64,000 nucleotides of DNA from CALOBA01 sp942491465 (lineage in GTDB: Bacteria > Pseudomonadota > Gammaproteobacteria > Chromatiales > Chromatiaceae): positions 1 through 64,000 of the forward strand of contig CALOBA010000061.1 in the NCBI GenBank assembly GCA_942491465.1. The letters are read 5' to 3'. Both the position numbers and the translations under genes were made by a program. Below, one piece after another: positions 19,493-27,785 of this stretch (positions are counted from its first letter, which is position 1; the number at the start of each line of letters is the position of its first letter). The notes beneath the pieces are model-generated. The model was not told the DNA's origin, ran no database searches, and saw only the letters and a program-made list of their open reading frames with translations.

Positions 19493-21879
19493 GAGGATGC
19501 CTCCTGTATCCGGCCGGCCGGCGCGGGCTCGGCACCGCGCCGGGCCCAGATGCGCAGGGCGACGAAGACCGCGAGCAACACCAGCAGCAGGCCGATGATC
19601 CAGGCGCTGGAGCTGACCGGATGGCGCTCGAAGGTGGCGCCCTGGTAGAACAGCACCGCGCTGATGTAGGCGATGCCGGTGGTCCAGGCGGCCACGAACG
19701 TCGCCCAGGCGCTGCCGGCCTCGCGCACGATGGCGCCGATGGTGGCGACGCAGGGGAAGTACAGCAGCACGAACAGCAGGTAGGCGAAGGCGCCGACGCG
19801 GCCGTCGAAGCGCTCGGCCATGGCGCCGAAGGTGCCGGTGGCGACCGCCTGCTCGGCGGCGACGGCCTCGCTATCGTTGAGGTCGCCGACATTCAGGCCC
19901 AGCGGGTCGGCCAGGCCACCGAGGGCGTCGCCCAGGTTGGCGGGGACGGTGGCGGCGGCGTCCGCCAGCGCTGTCCACAGGTGGAAGGGCGGGTCGTCTG
20001 CGCCGCCGGCATCCTCGCTGGCCAAGCGGCCGTAGACGGCGTCCAGCGTGCCGACGATGACCTCCTTGGCCAGCACGCCGGAGATGATGCCGAGTACCGC
20101 CGGCCAGTTGTCGTCTTCGATACCCATGGGTGCGAACAGCGGCGTGGCCAGCCGGCTGCCGGCGCTGAGGATGGAGGCGTCGCTGTCGGTGTTGTCGAGA
20201 CTGCCGTCGGTGCCGATGGAGCCGAGCAGGTTCAGCAGCACCACCATCAAGACGATGATCCGCCCGGCCTCGCGCAGGAACAGCTTGACCCGGTCCCAGG
20301 TGCGCAGCAGCACGCCACGCAGCGTCGGCAGGTGATAGGGCGGCAGCTCCATCAAGAAGCCGGTGCTCTTGCCCGAGAGCAGCGTGCGTTTCATCACCAG
20401 CCCGGTCAGCAGGGCCACGGCGATGCCCGTGAGATAGAGCAGGAAGACCACGTTTTGTCCGGCGTGGGGGAAGAAGGCGGCGGCGAACAAGACGTAGACC
20501 GGCAGCCGCGCCCCGCAGGACATGAACGGGTTCATGAGGATGGTCAGCTTGCGCTCGCGCTCATTCTCCAGCGTGCGCGTGGCCATCACCGCCGGGACAT
20601 TGCAGCCGAAACCGACGATCAGCGGTACGAAGGCCTTGCCGGGCAGGCCGATGGAGCGCATGAAGCGGTCCATGACGAAGGCGGCGCGGGCCATGTAGCC
20701 CGAGTCCTCCAGGGCCGACAGGATCAGATACAGACTGGCGATGACCGGGATGAAGGTCGCCACCACCGCCAGGCCGCCGCCGATGCCGTCGGCGATGACC
20801 AGTCGCAGCCAGTCCGGCGCGCCAAGCCCGGCAAGCAGGGTGCCGGCACCGTCCACGAACAGCGCGGTGGCGACGCCGTCGAACAGGTCGATGAAGGCGC
20901 CGCCGAAATTGATGGTGATGACGAACATCAGGTACATCGCCAGCAGGAACAGCGGGATACCCCACAGCCGGCTCAGCACCACGCGGTCGATGGCGTCGGA
21001 CAGGTGTCGGCCGGCGCCGCTGCGGCACTTCACGACCCGATCGGCCAGCGCGTGGGCGTGGCTGAAGCGGGCGTCGGCGATGTGGATATCGGCCTCTTCG
21101 CCGGCGCGCTCGGTGATGGCGTTGCGCCAGTGATCGGCGCGGGCGCGGGTCGCGGGTCCGGCCTGCGCCACTGCGAACGGGTCCTCCTCAAGCAGCTTCA
21201 GTGCAAGCCAGCGCGCATTGGCGCTGTTGTCGTCGGCGTCGAGCTGGGGGGCCAGCTCGGCGACGGCCTGCTCGACGCATTCCTCATGGGCCAGCGCGAA
21301 GCCGCCGCGCTCCCGGCCCTTGGCCACCGACAGGGCGCGGGCGGTCAGTTCGGTGAGCCCTTCCTTGGTGGTCGCCACCACCGGCACCACCGGGCAGCCC
21401 AGCTCCGCGGCCAGCCGCTCGGTATCGATGGTGAGGCCGCGCTTGCGTGCCACGTCCATCATGTTCAGCGCCAGCACCAAGGGCACGCCCATCTCCAACA
21501 GCTGAACGGTCACATAGAGGTTGCGCTCCAGATTGGCGGCGTCGACCACGTTGATGATCAGGTCGGCATCGCGGGAGAGCAGATAGTCGCGGGTGACCCG
21601 TTCGTCGAGGGCCTGGGCCTCTAAAGAGTAGACCCCGGGCAGGTCGATGACGCGGATCGGCCGGCCGTCGAGCTCGCAGCGTCCCTCCTTGCGCTCCACC
21701 GTGACCCCGGGCCAGTTGCCGGTGGTCTGGCGGATACCGGTCAGCGCGTTGAACAGGGCCGACTTGCCGCAGTTCGGGTTGCCGGCGATAGCCAGGGTCA
21801 AGGAGTCGCTGCCGAGGGCGTCGGTCGCCGAGTGGACGTCTGGCCGAGGGGCGTCATCGGGGTTTTCGAGCGATGTCAT
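19489..21879 (-). CDS. feoB: Ferrous iron transporter FeoB
   Basis: A 796-residue inner membrane Fe(II) transporter. The N-terminal G domain shows GNPNCGKSALFNALTG (G1), then TTGNWPGVTVE (G2 region), DLPGVYSLEA (G3) and LALNMMDVARKRG (G4). Paired Gate-type membrane domains follow, with VGFGCNVPAVMATRTLENERERKLTI and GKEVIVGTLD-type segments, and about ten hydrophobic helices. The length is normal. The gene lies 57 bp downstream of feoA and overlaps feoC by 4 bp. Expression should be iron-repressed through the Fur-like site upstream of feoA. Confidence 0.96.
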   Translation of the reverse strand: MTSLENPDDAPRPDVHSATDALGSDSLTLAIAGNPNCGKSALFNALTGIRQTTGNWPGVTVERKEGRCELDGRPIRVIDLPGVYSLEAQALDERVTRDYLLSRDADLIINVVDAANLERNLYVTVQLLEMGVPLVLALNMMDVARKRGLTIDTERLAAELGCPVVPVVATTKEGLTELTARALSVAKGRERGGFALAHEECVEQAVAELAPQLDADDNSANARWLALKLLEEDPFAVAQAGPATRARADHWRNAITERAGEEADIHIADARFSHAHALADRVVKCRSGAGRHLSDAIDRVVLSRLWGIPLFLLAMYLMFVITINFGGAFIDLFDGVATALFVDGAGTLLAGLGAPDWLRLVIADGIGGGLAVVATFIPVIASLYLILSALEDSGYMARAAFVMDRFMRSIGLPGKAFVPLIVGFGCNVPAVMATRTLENERERKLTILMNPFMSCGARLPVYVLFAAAFFPHAGQNVVFLLYLTGIAVALLTGLVMKRTLLSGKSTGFLMELPPYHLPTLRGVLLRTWDRVKLFLREAGRIIVLMVVLLNLLGSIGTDGSLDNTDSDASILSAGSRLATPLFAPMGIEDDNWPAVLGIISGVLAKEVIVGTLDAVYGRLASEDAGGADDPPFHLWTALADAAATVPANLGDALGGLADPLGLNVGDLNDSEAVAAEQAVATGTFGAMAERFDGRVGAFAYLLFVLLYFPCVATIGAIVREAGSAWATFVAAWTTGIAYISAVLFYQGATFERHPVSSSAWIIGLLLVLLAVFVALRIWARRGAEPAPAGRIQEASS

Positions 21880-21936
21880 TGCGTGGTCCGATTATAAAGA
21901 GGGGCCGGGGCGGCGGGGCCGCGAACCGAGCTTGGA

Positions 21937-22266
21937 TCATTCTCGGGGGCTTGCGGCGTCCGGGCGGGGCTCGGAGTTCGCGCGCTTCGGCGACGGCTCC
22001 GCCGCGTGCGCCGGGTCCGCGCCGCCGAGGTCGTCGACGATGAGCTTTTCCACGATGCCGCCACCCAAGGCGACCCGCGCACTGCCCGCCGAGAGCACGA
22101 GCCCCCGTCCGCGGTGATGCTCGACCCGGACCTCGCTGCCGACCCGCAGACCTAAGGACAACAGCCGTCGCGTCAGCTCGCGACCGCCGAGGACCTCGAC
22201 AATGCGGGCGTGCGAGCCCAGCGCCAGTGTGCCCAACGGCTTCAGATTACGGACAGATTGCTGCAT
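21937..22266 (-). CDS. feoA: FeoA, SH3-like partner of FeoB
   Basis: About 109 residues from the ATG at 22266. The SH3-like core reads LKPLGTLALGSHARIVEVLG, then RELTRRLLSLGLRVGSEVRVEHHRGRGLVL and GGGIVEKLIVDDL, typical of FeoA. The C-terminal 30 residues are a polar, low-complexity extension. A TTG at 22284 would add six residues but falls in the operator region, so the ATG is preferred. First gene of the feo operon. Confidence 0.9.
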   Translation of the reverse strand: MQQSVRNLKPLGTLALGSHARIVEVLGGRELTRRLLSLGLRVGSEVRVEHHRGRGLVLSAGSARVALGGGIVEKLIVDDLGGADPAHAAEPSPKRANSEPRPDAASPRE

Positions 22267-22285
22267 AGGAGTGTACCGACTCAAG

Positions 22286-22329
22286 TGAGAACGATTCTCA
22301 TTTTAGACTAGAGTGCAAGCGCGATGCAA
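22286..22329 (-). promoter_or_regulatory. feo promoter with Fur-like operator
   Basis: On the minus strand TTGCAT (22329-22324) and TAAAAT (22305-22300) are separated by 18 bp, a good sigma-70 promoter. Immediately downstream, TGAGAATCGTTCTCA (22300-22286) has 6-bp arms around a 3-bp centre and resembles the core of a Fur box. It covers the expected transcription start. This predicts iron repression of feoABC. Confidence 0.75.
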
Positions 22330-22686
22330 TGACGGGTTGCGTTGCGTCGATCCGGCGTGTTCAGGCACGGACGTTAGCACAAGCCGCGCCCCCGGATGAC
22401 ATCCTCGGGAGGGCTCCGGGGCAGCATCTGCCACACCGTTCTGCGGCTGCATTGGCCGGTGGAGCGACGTCCCGCCAGGGCTCCCCGCCTTGCCGTTACC
22501 GCCGCCCTCGATGGGGCTTGCCAGGCGGTCGACGCAGCGCCCTCGATCCAGCGCATTTCCTAATAAAGTTATTAGGAATATGCAATATTTATCTGAAATA
22601 CAAACACAAAATTGCTTGTGTGCGACCCTACCGGAGGTGCCGCCAATAACTGATTGACAAAAAAGGCAAAAATGCCTCAGAGAGCC
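22330..22686. other. Intergenic region with an AT-rich island and a perfect palindrome
   Basis: No gene is seen between the feo promoter and the mraZ promoter. From about 22550 to 22680 the sequence is far richer in A+T than the rest of the window. It holds a perfect 22-bp inverted repeat at 22557-22578 (10-bp arms TTCCTAATAA and TTATTAGGAA around AG) and an AGGCA/TGCCT stem at 22664-22677. Confidence 0.7.
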
Positions 22687-22747
22687 TTGACCACCTCCGT
22701 TTCCTGACCTAAGATGGCGAAAAGTGGGGTTACGTGGGGAACGGGGG
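22687..22747 (+). promoter_or_regulatory. mraZ (dcw) promoter with MraZ-binding repeats
   Basis: TTGACC (22687-22692) and TAAGAT (22710-22715) are spaced by 17 bp. Just downstream TGGGG occurs at 22725-22729 and 22735-22739, exactly 10 bp apart, with a degenerate third G-run at 22743-22747. MraZ in E. coli binds TGGGN repeats separated by 5 bp to repress its own promoter, so the arrangement predicts autorepression of the dcw cluster. Confidence 0.8.
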
Positions 22748-22769
22748 TTCGACCGCCGGGGGGACGGTC

Positions 22770-23225
22770 TTGTTTCGGGGTGCAACTTTTCTAAATCTTG
22801 ACGCCAAAGGTCGGCTCGCCATTCCGGCGCGCCAGCGGGAACGTTTGGCCGAGCGTTGCGATTCACGACTTGTGGTCACCGCGGACCCGCAGAAGTGCCT
22901 CCTTGTCTATCCCCAGCCCACCTGGTCCGACATCGAGCGGAAGCTGGTGGCGCTGCCATCCTTCGATTCGCAGTCGCGCGCCTTGGTCCGTCTCCTGATC
23001 GGCTACGCCAACGAGGTGGAGCCCGACGCTCAGGGGCGGATCATGCTGACGGCTGAGCAGCGCGACTATGCGGCCCTCGACAAGCGCGTCGCCCTGGTGG
23101 GCGTCGGCAACAAGTTCGAGCTCTGGGATGAAGCGCGCTGGCGCGCCCAGCTCATGGAGGACGAGACGCATTTCGATATGGATAACCTGGCGGCGAATCA
23201 GCACACGGCGACGATCTCGATCTGA
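22770..23225 (+). CDS. mraZ: MraZ, transcriptional repressor of the dcw cluster
   Basis: A 151-residue two-lobed AbrB-fold protein. It begins LFRGATFLNLDAKGRLAIPA, which aligns with the E. coli start MFRGATLVNLDSKGRL, so the TTG at 22770 is taken as the start with GGGGGGAC as the ribosome-binding site. Upstream GTG starts would add non-homologous residues lying in the operator. The second lobe repeats the pattern with NEVEPDAQGRIMLTAEQR. First gene of the dcw cluster; rsmH follows after 29 bp. Confidence 0.93.
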   Translation: MFRGATFLNLDAKGRLAIPARQRERLAERCDSRLVVTADPQKCLLVYPQPTWSDIERKLVALPSFDSQSRALVRLLIGYANEVEPDAQGRIMLTAEQRDYAALDKRVALVGVGNKFELWDEARWRAQLMEDETHFDMDNLAANQHTATISI

Positions 23226-23254
23226 CCAAGAGCAACAAACGCCTACGGGCAATC

Positions 23255-24199
23255 ATGAGCAACAGCGCGGGGCTGCCGAGCCACACACCGGTCTTACTAG
23301 AAGAGAGCATGCAAGCATTGGCACTGTCGGCGGGGGGGATTCATGTCGACGCGACCTTTGGTCGCGGCGGGCATGCGCGCGCCATGCTCTCGCGGCTCGA
23401 TGCGGATGCCCGCGTGATCGGCTGCGATCGCGATCCGCAGGCCGTCGCCGCGGGCCGGGCGCTGGCCGAGACCGATCCGCGATTCTCGATCCATCAGGCC
23501 CCGTTCTCGCGCCTGCCCGAGCTGCTGACGGGACTGGGGCTGGCCGGCAAGGTGCGGGGGCTGCTGGTGGATCTCGGGGTCTCGTCACCACAGCTCGACA
23601 CGCCTGAGCGCGGCTTCAGCTTCTCCACGGACGGGCCCCTGGACATGCGTATGGACCCGAACGCCGGCCCCAGCGCCGCGGATTGGCTGGCATCGGCCGC
23701 CGAAGGGGACATCGCCCGCTGCCTGTTCGAGCTGGGGGAGGAGCGCTATGCCCGGCGGATCAGTCGCCGCATCGTCCTCGAGCGTGACGCGTCGCCGATC
23801 AACACCACCGCCCGGCTCGCCGAACTGGTGGCCGCGGCGGTGCCGACGCGCGAGCCGGGCAAGCACCCGGCGACGCGGACCTTCCAGGCCCTGCGCATCC
23901 AGGTCAACGACGAGCTCGGCGAGCTGCGCGCGCTGCTCGCCCGGGTCTGCGACTTGCTCGCGGACGGCGGTCGGCTGGCGGTGATCAGCTTTCACTCGCT
24001 GGAGGACCGGATCGTCAAGCGCTTCATTCGCGACGAGCATCGCGGCTTGCAGCTGCCGCGCTCGGTGCCGGTGCGCGCGCAGGATGTGTACCGGCGGCTG
24101 CGACCGGTGGCGGGCCCGATCCGGCCGTCCGCGGCGGAGGTCGATCGCAACCCGCGTGCCCGCAGCGCGGTGCTGCGCGTGGCGGAGCGGCTGCCATGA
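23255..24199 (+). CDS. rsmH: 16S rRNA m4C1402 methyltransferase RsmH
   Basis: A 314-residue SAM-dependent methyltransferase that N4-methylates C1402 of 16S rRNA. The start MSNSAGLPSHTPVLLEESMQ is typical, with GGIHVDATFGRGGHARAML as the SAM-binding loop, GLLVDLGVSSPQLDTPERGFSF, and ISFHSLEDRIVKRFIRDE near the C-terminus. Full length. Its stop overlaps the ftsL start by 4 bp. Confidence 0.97.
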   Translation: MSNSAGLPSHTPVLLEESMQALALSAGGIHVDATFGRGGHARAMLSRLDADARVIGCDRDPQAVAAGRALAETDPRFSIHQAPFSRLPELLTGLGLAGKVRGLLVDLGVSSPQLDTPERGFSFSTDGPLDMRMDPNAGPSAADWLASAAEGDIARCLFELGEERYARRISRRIVLERDASPINTTARLAELVAAAVPTREPGKHPATRTFQALRIQVNDELGELRALLARVCDLLADGGRLAVISFHSLEDRIVKRFIRDEHRGLQLPRSVPVRAQDVYRRLRPVAGPIRPSAAEVDRNPRARSAVLRVAERLP

Positions 24200-24486
24200 C
24201 GCGCTCGGGGCTCGTCGGACTCATGCTGCTGGGCGCCGCGGTGGTCACCACCGGGGTCGGCGTGGTCTATGTCAAGTACCTGACCCGGAAGGATTTTGTT
24301 GCACTGCAGGAGGTCCGCGCCGAGCGCGACGCCCTGGACGTGCAGTGGGGGCGACTGCAGATCGAGGAGGCGGCGCTGACCAGCCACACCCGAATCGAGC
24401 ACAACGCCCGTCAGCAATTGGGGATGCACCTGCCCCAAGTGGTCGAGGTGCGCATACTGGAGGTAAGGCCCCATGGCACCGAGTAA
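24196..24486 (+). CDS. ftsL: Cell division protein FtsL
   Basis: A 96-residue bitopic membrane protein of the divisome. It has a short cytoplasmic start, one membrane helix (LVGLMLLGAAVVTTGVGVVYV), then a leucine-rich coiled coil (ALQEVRAERDALDVQWGRLQIEEAAL) and the IEHNARQQLGMHLP tail common to FtsL. It overlaps rsmH by 4 bp and ftsI by 14 bp. In E. coli FtsL acts with FtsB and FtsQ to activate FtsWI. Confidence 0.93.
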   Translation: MTRSGLVGLMLLGAAVVTTGVGVVYVKYLTRKDFVALQEVRAERDALDVQWGRLQIEEAALTSHTRIEHNARQQLGMHLPQVVEVRILEVRPHGTE

Positions 24487-26236
24487 GGCACGACTGCGCC
24501 GCGCGGAACGGGCGGTGCGGGTGCGCCAGCGGACCCCGGATTTCGGCCTGCGCCGAGCCATGCTCGGCACCATGCTCGGCGTCGCCCTGGTGGCCGTCGG
24601 TGCGAGCGCCTTCTACCGCCAGGTGATCCAAACCGAATTCCTGCAGACCGAGGGCGCGGCGCGCTATCTGCGCGAGCCGGCGATCCCTGCCCGTCGCGGT
24701 ATGGTCACCGACCGCTACGGCGAACCGCTGGCCATCAGCACCTCGGTGGCATCGATCTGGGTCGATCCGGTCAAGTTGATGGACGATCAGGCGGTCATCC
24801 CCGCCCTCGCCGCCGCCGTAGAGACGGCGCCGGACAAGCTCGCGACTCGACTTCAGGAGGCGGCGCGCAAGGGTCGGCGGTTCGTCTATCTGCGTCGACG
24901 CGTGGAGCCGCCGGTGGCCGATGCGGTCGCGGCGCTGATGGAGGCCCGCAAGCCCAAGGGCCTGGGCATGGAGACCGAGTATCGGCGCTACTACCCCGGC
25001 GGCGAGATGTTCGGCCAGGTGGTCGGCTTCACCAATGTGGACGACCAGGGCCAGGAAGGCATCGAGCTGATCGAGAACGAGCGCCTGCGCGCCATCCCCG
25101 GTCGCCGTCGGGTGATCCAGGACGGCAGCTCCACCACCGTGGAGGAGGTCGAGCAGCTACGCCCGCCGCGACACGGTCGCGACGTGGTCCTGAGCATCGA
25201 TCGGCGGCTGCAGTTTCTCGCCTATCGTGAGCTGAAGGCCGCGATGCAGGAACATAAAGCGGCGGGCGCCTCCGCGGTGCTGCTCGACGTCACCACCGGC
25301 GAGGTGCTCGCACTGGTGAATCAGCCGTCGTTCAATCCGAATACACCGCGTCGCGAGGGCCCGGCGGCGCGCCGCAACCGGGCGCTGACCGACGTCTTCG
25401 AGCCCGGCTCGACCATGAAGCCGCTGGTGGTCGCCGCGGCCCTGGAAGCGGGGGTCGTGCAGCCCGGCACGCGGATCAATACCAATCCCGGGGTGCTGCG
25501 CGTCGGTCGCAACCGGGTGCGCGACATCCACAACTACGGCGTGCTCGACGCCACCTCCGTCATCACCAAGTCGAGCAACGTCGGCGTCGTCAAGATCGCC
25601 CAGCGTATCGAGCGCAGCCAGCTGTGGGAGCTGTTCAGCGCGCTGGGCTTCGGCAAGGCCACCGGCGTCGGTTTTCCGGGCGAGGTGAACGGGCGGCTGC
25701 GGCACTTCTCGGACTGGTCCGCCTTCGAATATGCCACCCACGCCTTCGGCTATGGGCTGAGCGTGAACACCATGCAGTTGGCGCAGGCCTACTCCGTGCT
25801 GGCCGCCGACGGGTTGCGTCGCCCGGTCACGCTCTACCGTACCGATCGGTCGGTTGCCGGCGAGCGCGTGCTGTCGGCGGATACGGCCCGCGAGGTCCGC
25901 GCCATGATGGAGACCGTGGTCTCCGATCGGGGCACGGCGCGGCGCGCCAAGATCCCGGGCTATCGGGTCGCCGGCAAGACCGGCACGGCCAAGAAGGCCA
26001 CCGGGCACGGCTACGCGCCGGGCCGCTACCAGGCCGTCTTTGCCGGCATGGCTCCGGCGAGCCGACCGCGCTTCGTCATGGTGGTGATGGTGGACGAGCC
26101 GCGGGGTCGCTCCTACTACGGCGGCACCGTCGCGGCGCCGACCTTCGCCAAGGTCATGCAGGCGGCGCTGCGGCTCTACAACGTGCCGCCGGATGCCGCC
26201 GCCGAGCAGATGATGCTGGCCGGCGGGAGAGATTGA
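24473..26236 (+). CDS. ftsI: Septal peptidoglycan transpeptidase FtsI (PBP3)
   Basis: A 587-residue class B penicillin-binding protein. An N-terminal membrane anchor (LGTMLGVALVAVGASAFY) is followed by the pedestal region with RGMVTDRYGEPLAIST. The transpeptidase domain has catalytic Ser313 and Lys316 in PGSTMKPL, SSN at 367-369 and KTG at 502-504. It cross-links septal peptidoglycan with FtsW. The ATG at 24473 lies inside the end of ftsL. It is followed by 64 non-coding bases and then murF, with no murE in between. Confidence 0.97.
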   Translation: MAPSKARLRRAERAVRVRQRTPDFGLRRAMLGTMLGVALVAVGASAFYRQVIQTEFLQTEGAARYLREPAIPARRGMVTDRYGEPLAISTSVASIWVDPVKLMDDQAVIPALAAAVETAPDKLATRLQEAARKGRRFVYLRRRVEPPVADAVAALMEARKPKGLGMETEYRRYYPGGEMFGQVVGFTNVDDQGQEGIELIENERLRAIPGRRRVIQDGSSTTVEEVEQLRPPRHGRDVVLSIDRRLQFLAYRELKAAMQEHKAAGASAVLLDVTTGEVLALVNQPSFNPNTPRREGPAARRNRALTDVFEPGSTMKPLVVAAALEAGVVQPGTRINTNPGVLRVGRNRVRDIHNYGVLDATSVITKSSNVGVVKIAQRIERSQLWELFSALGFGKATGVGFPGEVNGRLRHFSDWSAFEYATHAFGYGLSVNTMQLAQAYSVLAADGLRRPVTLYRTDRSVAGERVLSADTAREVRAMMETVVSDRGTARRAKIPGYRVAGKTGTAKKATGHGYAPGRYQAVFAGMAPASRPRFVMVVMVDEPRGRSYYGGTVAAPTFAKVMQAALRLYNVPPDAAAEQMMLAGGRD

Positions 26237-26263
26237 TGGCGATGACGCCGTACATTCAGACAG

Positions 26264-26285
26264 CGATCCCGCGAGGGCGGGATCG
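26264..26285. other. Perfect hairpin in the ftsI-murF gap
   Basis: CGATCCCGC (26264-26272) and GCGGGATCG (26277-26285) form a 9-bp perfect stem with a GAGG loop. No T-run follows. It occupies the place where murE normally lies. Confidence 0.65.
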
Positions 26286-26300
26286 ACAACGGGGGGATCG

Positions 26301-27695
26301 ATGGGCATTCATGGTCGTTTGAGCACATCGATCGCGCAACTGGGGGGAAGGCTGCACGGGGACGATGTCGATTTTGTCGGCGTCGGCACCGACAGCCGCG
26401 GCGGATGTCGTGGCCAGTTGTTCGTCGCGCTTCAGGGGGAGCGCTTCGATGGTCACGGCTACGTTGCCGCCGCCGCCGAGCAAGGCGCCGTAGCGGCGAT
26501 GGTGGATCATCCGCTGGATTTGGACCTACCGCAGTGGGTCGTCGACGACACCCGTCTTGCCCTCGGCCGATTGGCCGCCGATTGGCGCGGACACCTTCCG
26601 GGCCGGGTGGTGGGCATCACCGGCAGCAACGGCAAGACAACCTGCAAAGAGATGGTCGCGGCAATCCTGTCCCAGGTCGGCAAGACTCGGGCCACCGCGG
26701 GCAATCTGAACAACGATATCGGCCTGCCGCTGACCCTGTTCGGCGCCGGCGACGAGGACTGGCTGATCCTGGAGATGGGCGCGAACCATCCCGGCGAGAT
26801 CGCCTACCTGACCGAGCTGGCGCGCCCCGAGGCGGCGCTGATCACCAATGCCGGGCGCGCCCATCTGGAGGGCTTCGGCAGTGTCGAGGGGGTTGCCCAC
26901 GCCAAGGGCGAGATCGCCCGCGGCCTGCCACCGCACGGCACCTTCGTGTTCATGGCCGATGTGCCCTGGACGCCGCTGTGGCGGGAGCTTGCCGCAGGCC
27001 GCCGCTGCCTGACCTTCGGTACCGGCCCCGGTGCCGACGTGCGTGCCGACGAACAGGCGCTCGACGTGACCTGGGACGCGGACGGCTTTCGAACCCGCTT
27101 TACCGTGGAACTGCCGGACGGCCCGCTGCCCATCGAATTGGCGCTGGCCGGGCGGCACAACCTGCGCAACGCCCTGGCTGCCATCGCGCTGGTCTCCGCG
27201 CTCGACGTCCCCGGCGACAAGATCCAGGCCGGGCTGGCAGCCATGCGTCCGGTCCGGCGGCGGCTGCAGCCGCGGAGCGGCCCGGGCGGCCTGCGCCTGA
27301 TCGACGACAGCTACAACGCCAACCCGGACTCCCTGGCCGCCGCCGTAGATGTGCTGGTGGAGCTGACCCGGGTGGCCAACGCCGGTCGCGCCCTGCTGGT
27401 GCTCGGCGACTTCGGCGAGCTCGGCCCCGACAGCGCACCGCTGCACCGGGCCATGGGTGAGGACGCGCGGGCCGCGGGGGTGGATCGTGTCTTCACCGTC
27501 GGGCCGCTGGCGGCCCAGGCCGCTGCCGGCTTCGGTGCGGGCGCACAAGGCTATGCGGATCAGGACAGCCTGATCGCGGCGCTGCGCACCGAGGCCGCTC
27601 GGGACGACGTGGTGCTGATCAAGGGCTCGCGCGCATCGGGCATGGACCAGGTGGTCGACGCCCTGTGCGCGGATGCCGCCGGGGGTGGGCGATGA
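26301..27695 (+). CDS. murF: UDP-MurNAc-tripeptide:D-Ala-D-Ala ligase MurF
   Basis: A 464-residue Mur ligase that adds D-Ala-D-Ala in the cytoplasm. The ATP loop is VVGITGSNGKTTCKEM, the carbamylated-lysine region lies near LEMGANHPGEI, and DDSYNANPDSL is MurF-specific and excludes MurE, MurC and MurD. The N-terminal domain (STSIAQLGGRLHGDDVDFVGVGTDSR) is the MurF uridine-binding type. The protein has normal MurF length, so it is not a MurE-MurF fusion. The ATG at 26301 is 64 bp after ftsI. Confidence 0.96.
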   Translation: MGIHGRLSTSIAQLGGRLHGDDVDFVGVGTDSRGGCRGQLFVALQGERFDGHGYVAAAAEQGAVAAMVDHPLDLDLPQWVVDDTRLALGRLAADWRGHLPGRVVGITGSNGKTTCKEMVAAILSQVGKTRATAGNLNNDIGLPLTLFGAGDEDWLILEMGANHPGEIAYLTELARPEAALITNAGRAHLEGFGSVEGVAHAKGEIARGLPPHGTFVFMADVPWTPLWRELAAGRRCLTFGTGPGADVRADEQALDVTWDADGFRTRFTVELPDGPLPIELALAGRHNLRNALAAIALVSALDVPGDKIQAGLAAMRPVRRRLQPRSGPGGLRLIDDSYNANPDSLAAAVDVLVELTRVANAGRALLVLGDFGELGPDSAPLHRAMGEDARAAGVDRVFTVGPLAAQAAAGFGAGAQGYADQDSLIAALRTEAARDDVVLIKGSRASGMDQVVDALCADAAGGGR

Positions 27696-27785
27696 TGCGC
27701 AGCATGGCGAGCCGATCAACGCGGCCTTCGAGCATGTGCAGGACCTCTGCCGGGGCGTGCACGTTGACCTGGAGGACCCGCTGAG

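Noticed and set aside
22664..22677. AGGCA/TGCCT stem with a T-run on the minus strand as a terminator
   Set aside because: No minus-strand gene ends upstream of it (only mraZ antisense), the stem is five bases, and the region is simply AT-rich.
27692..27784. 30-codon ORF between murF and mraY as a gene
   Set aside because: Too short, Arg/Ser/Thr-rich composition unlike a protein here; kept only as a low-interest observation.
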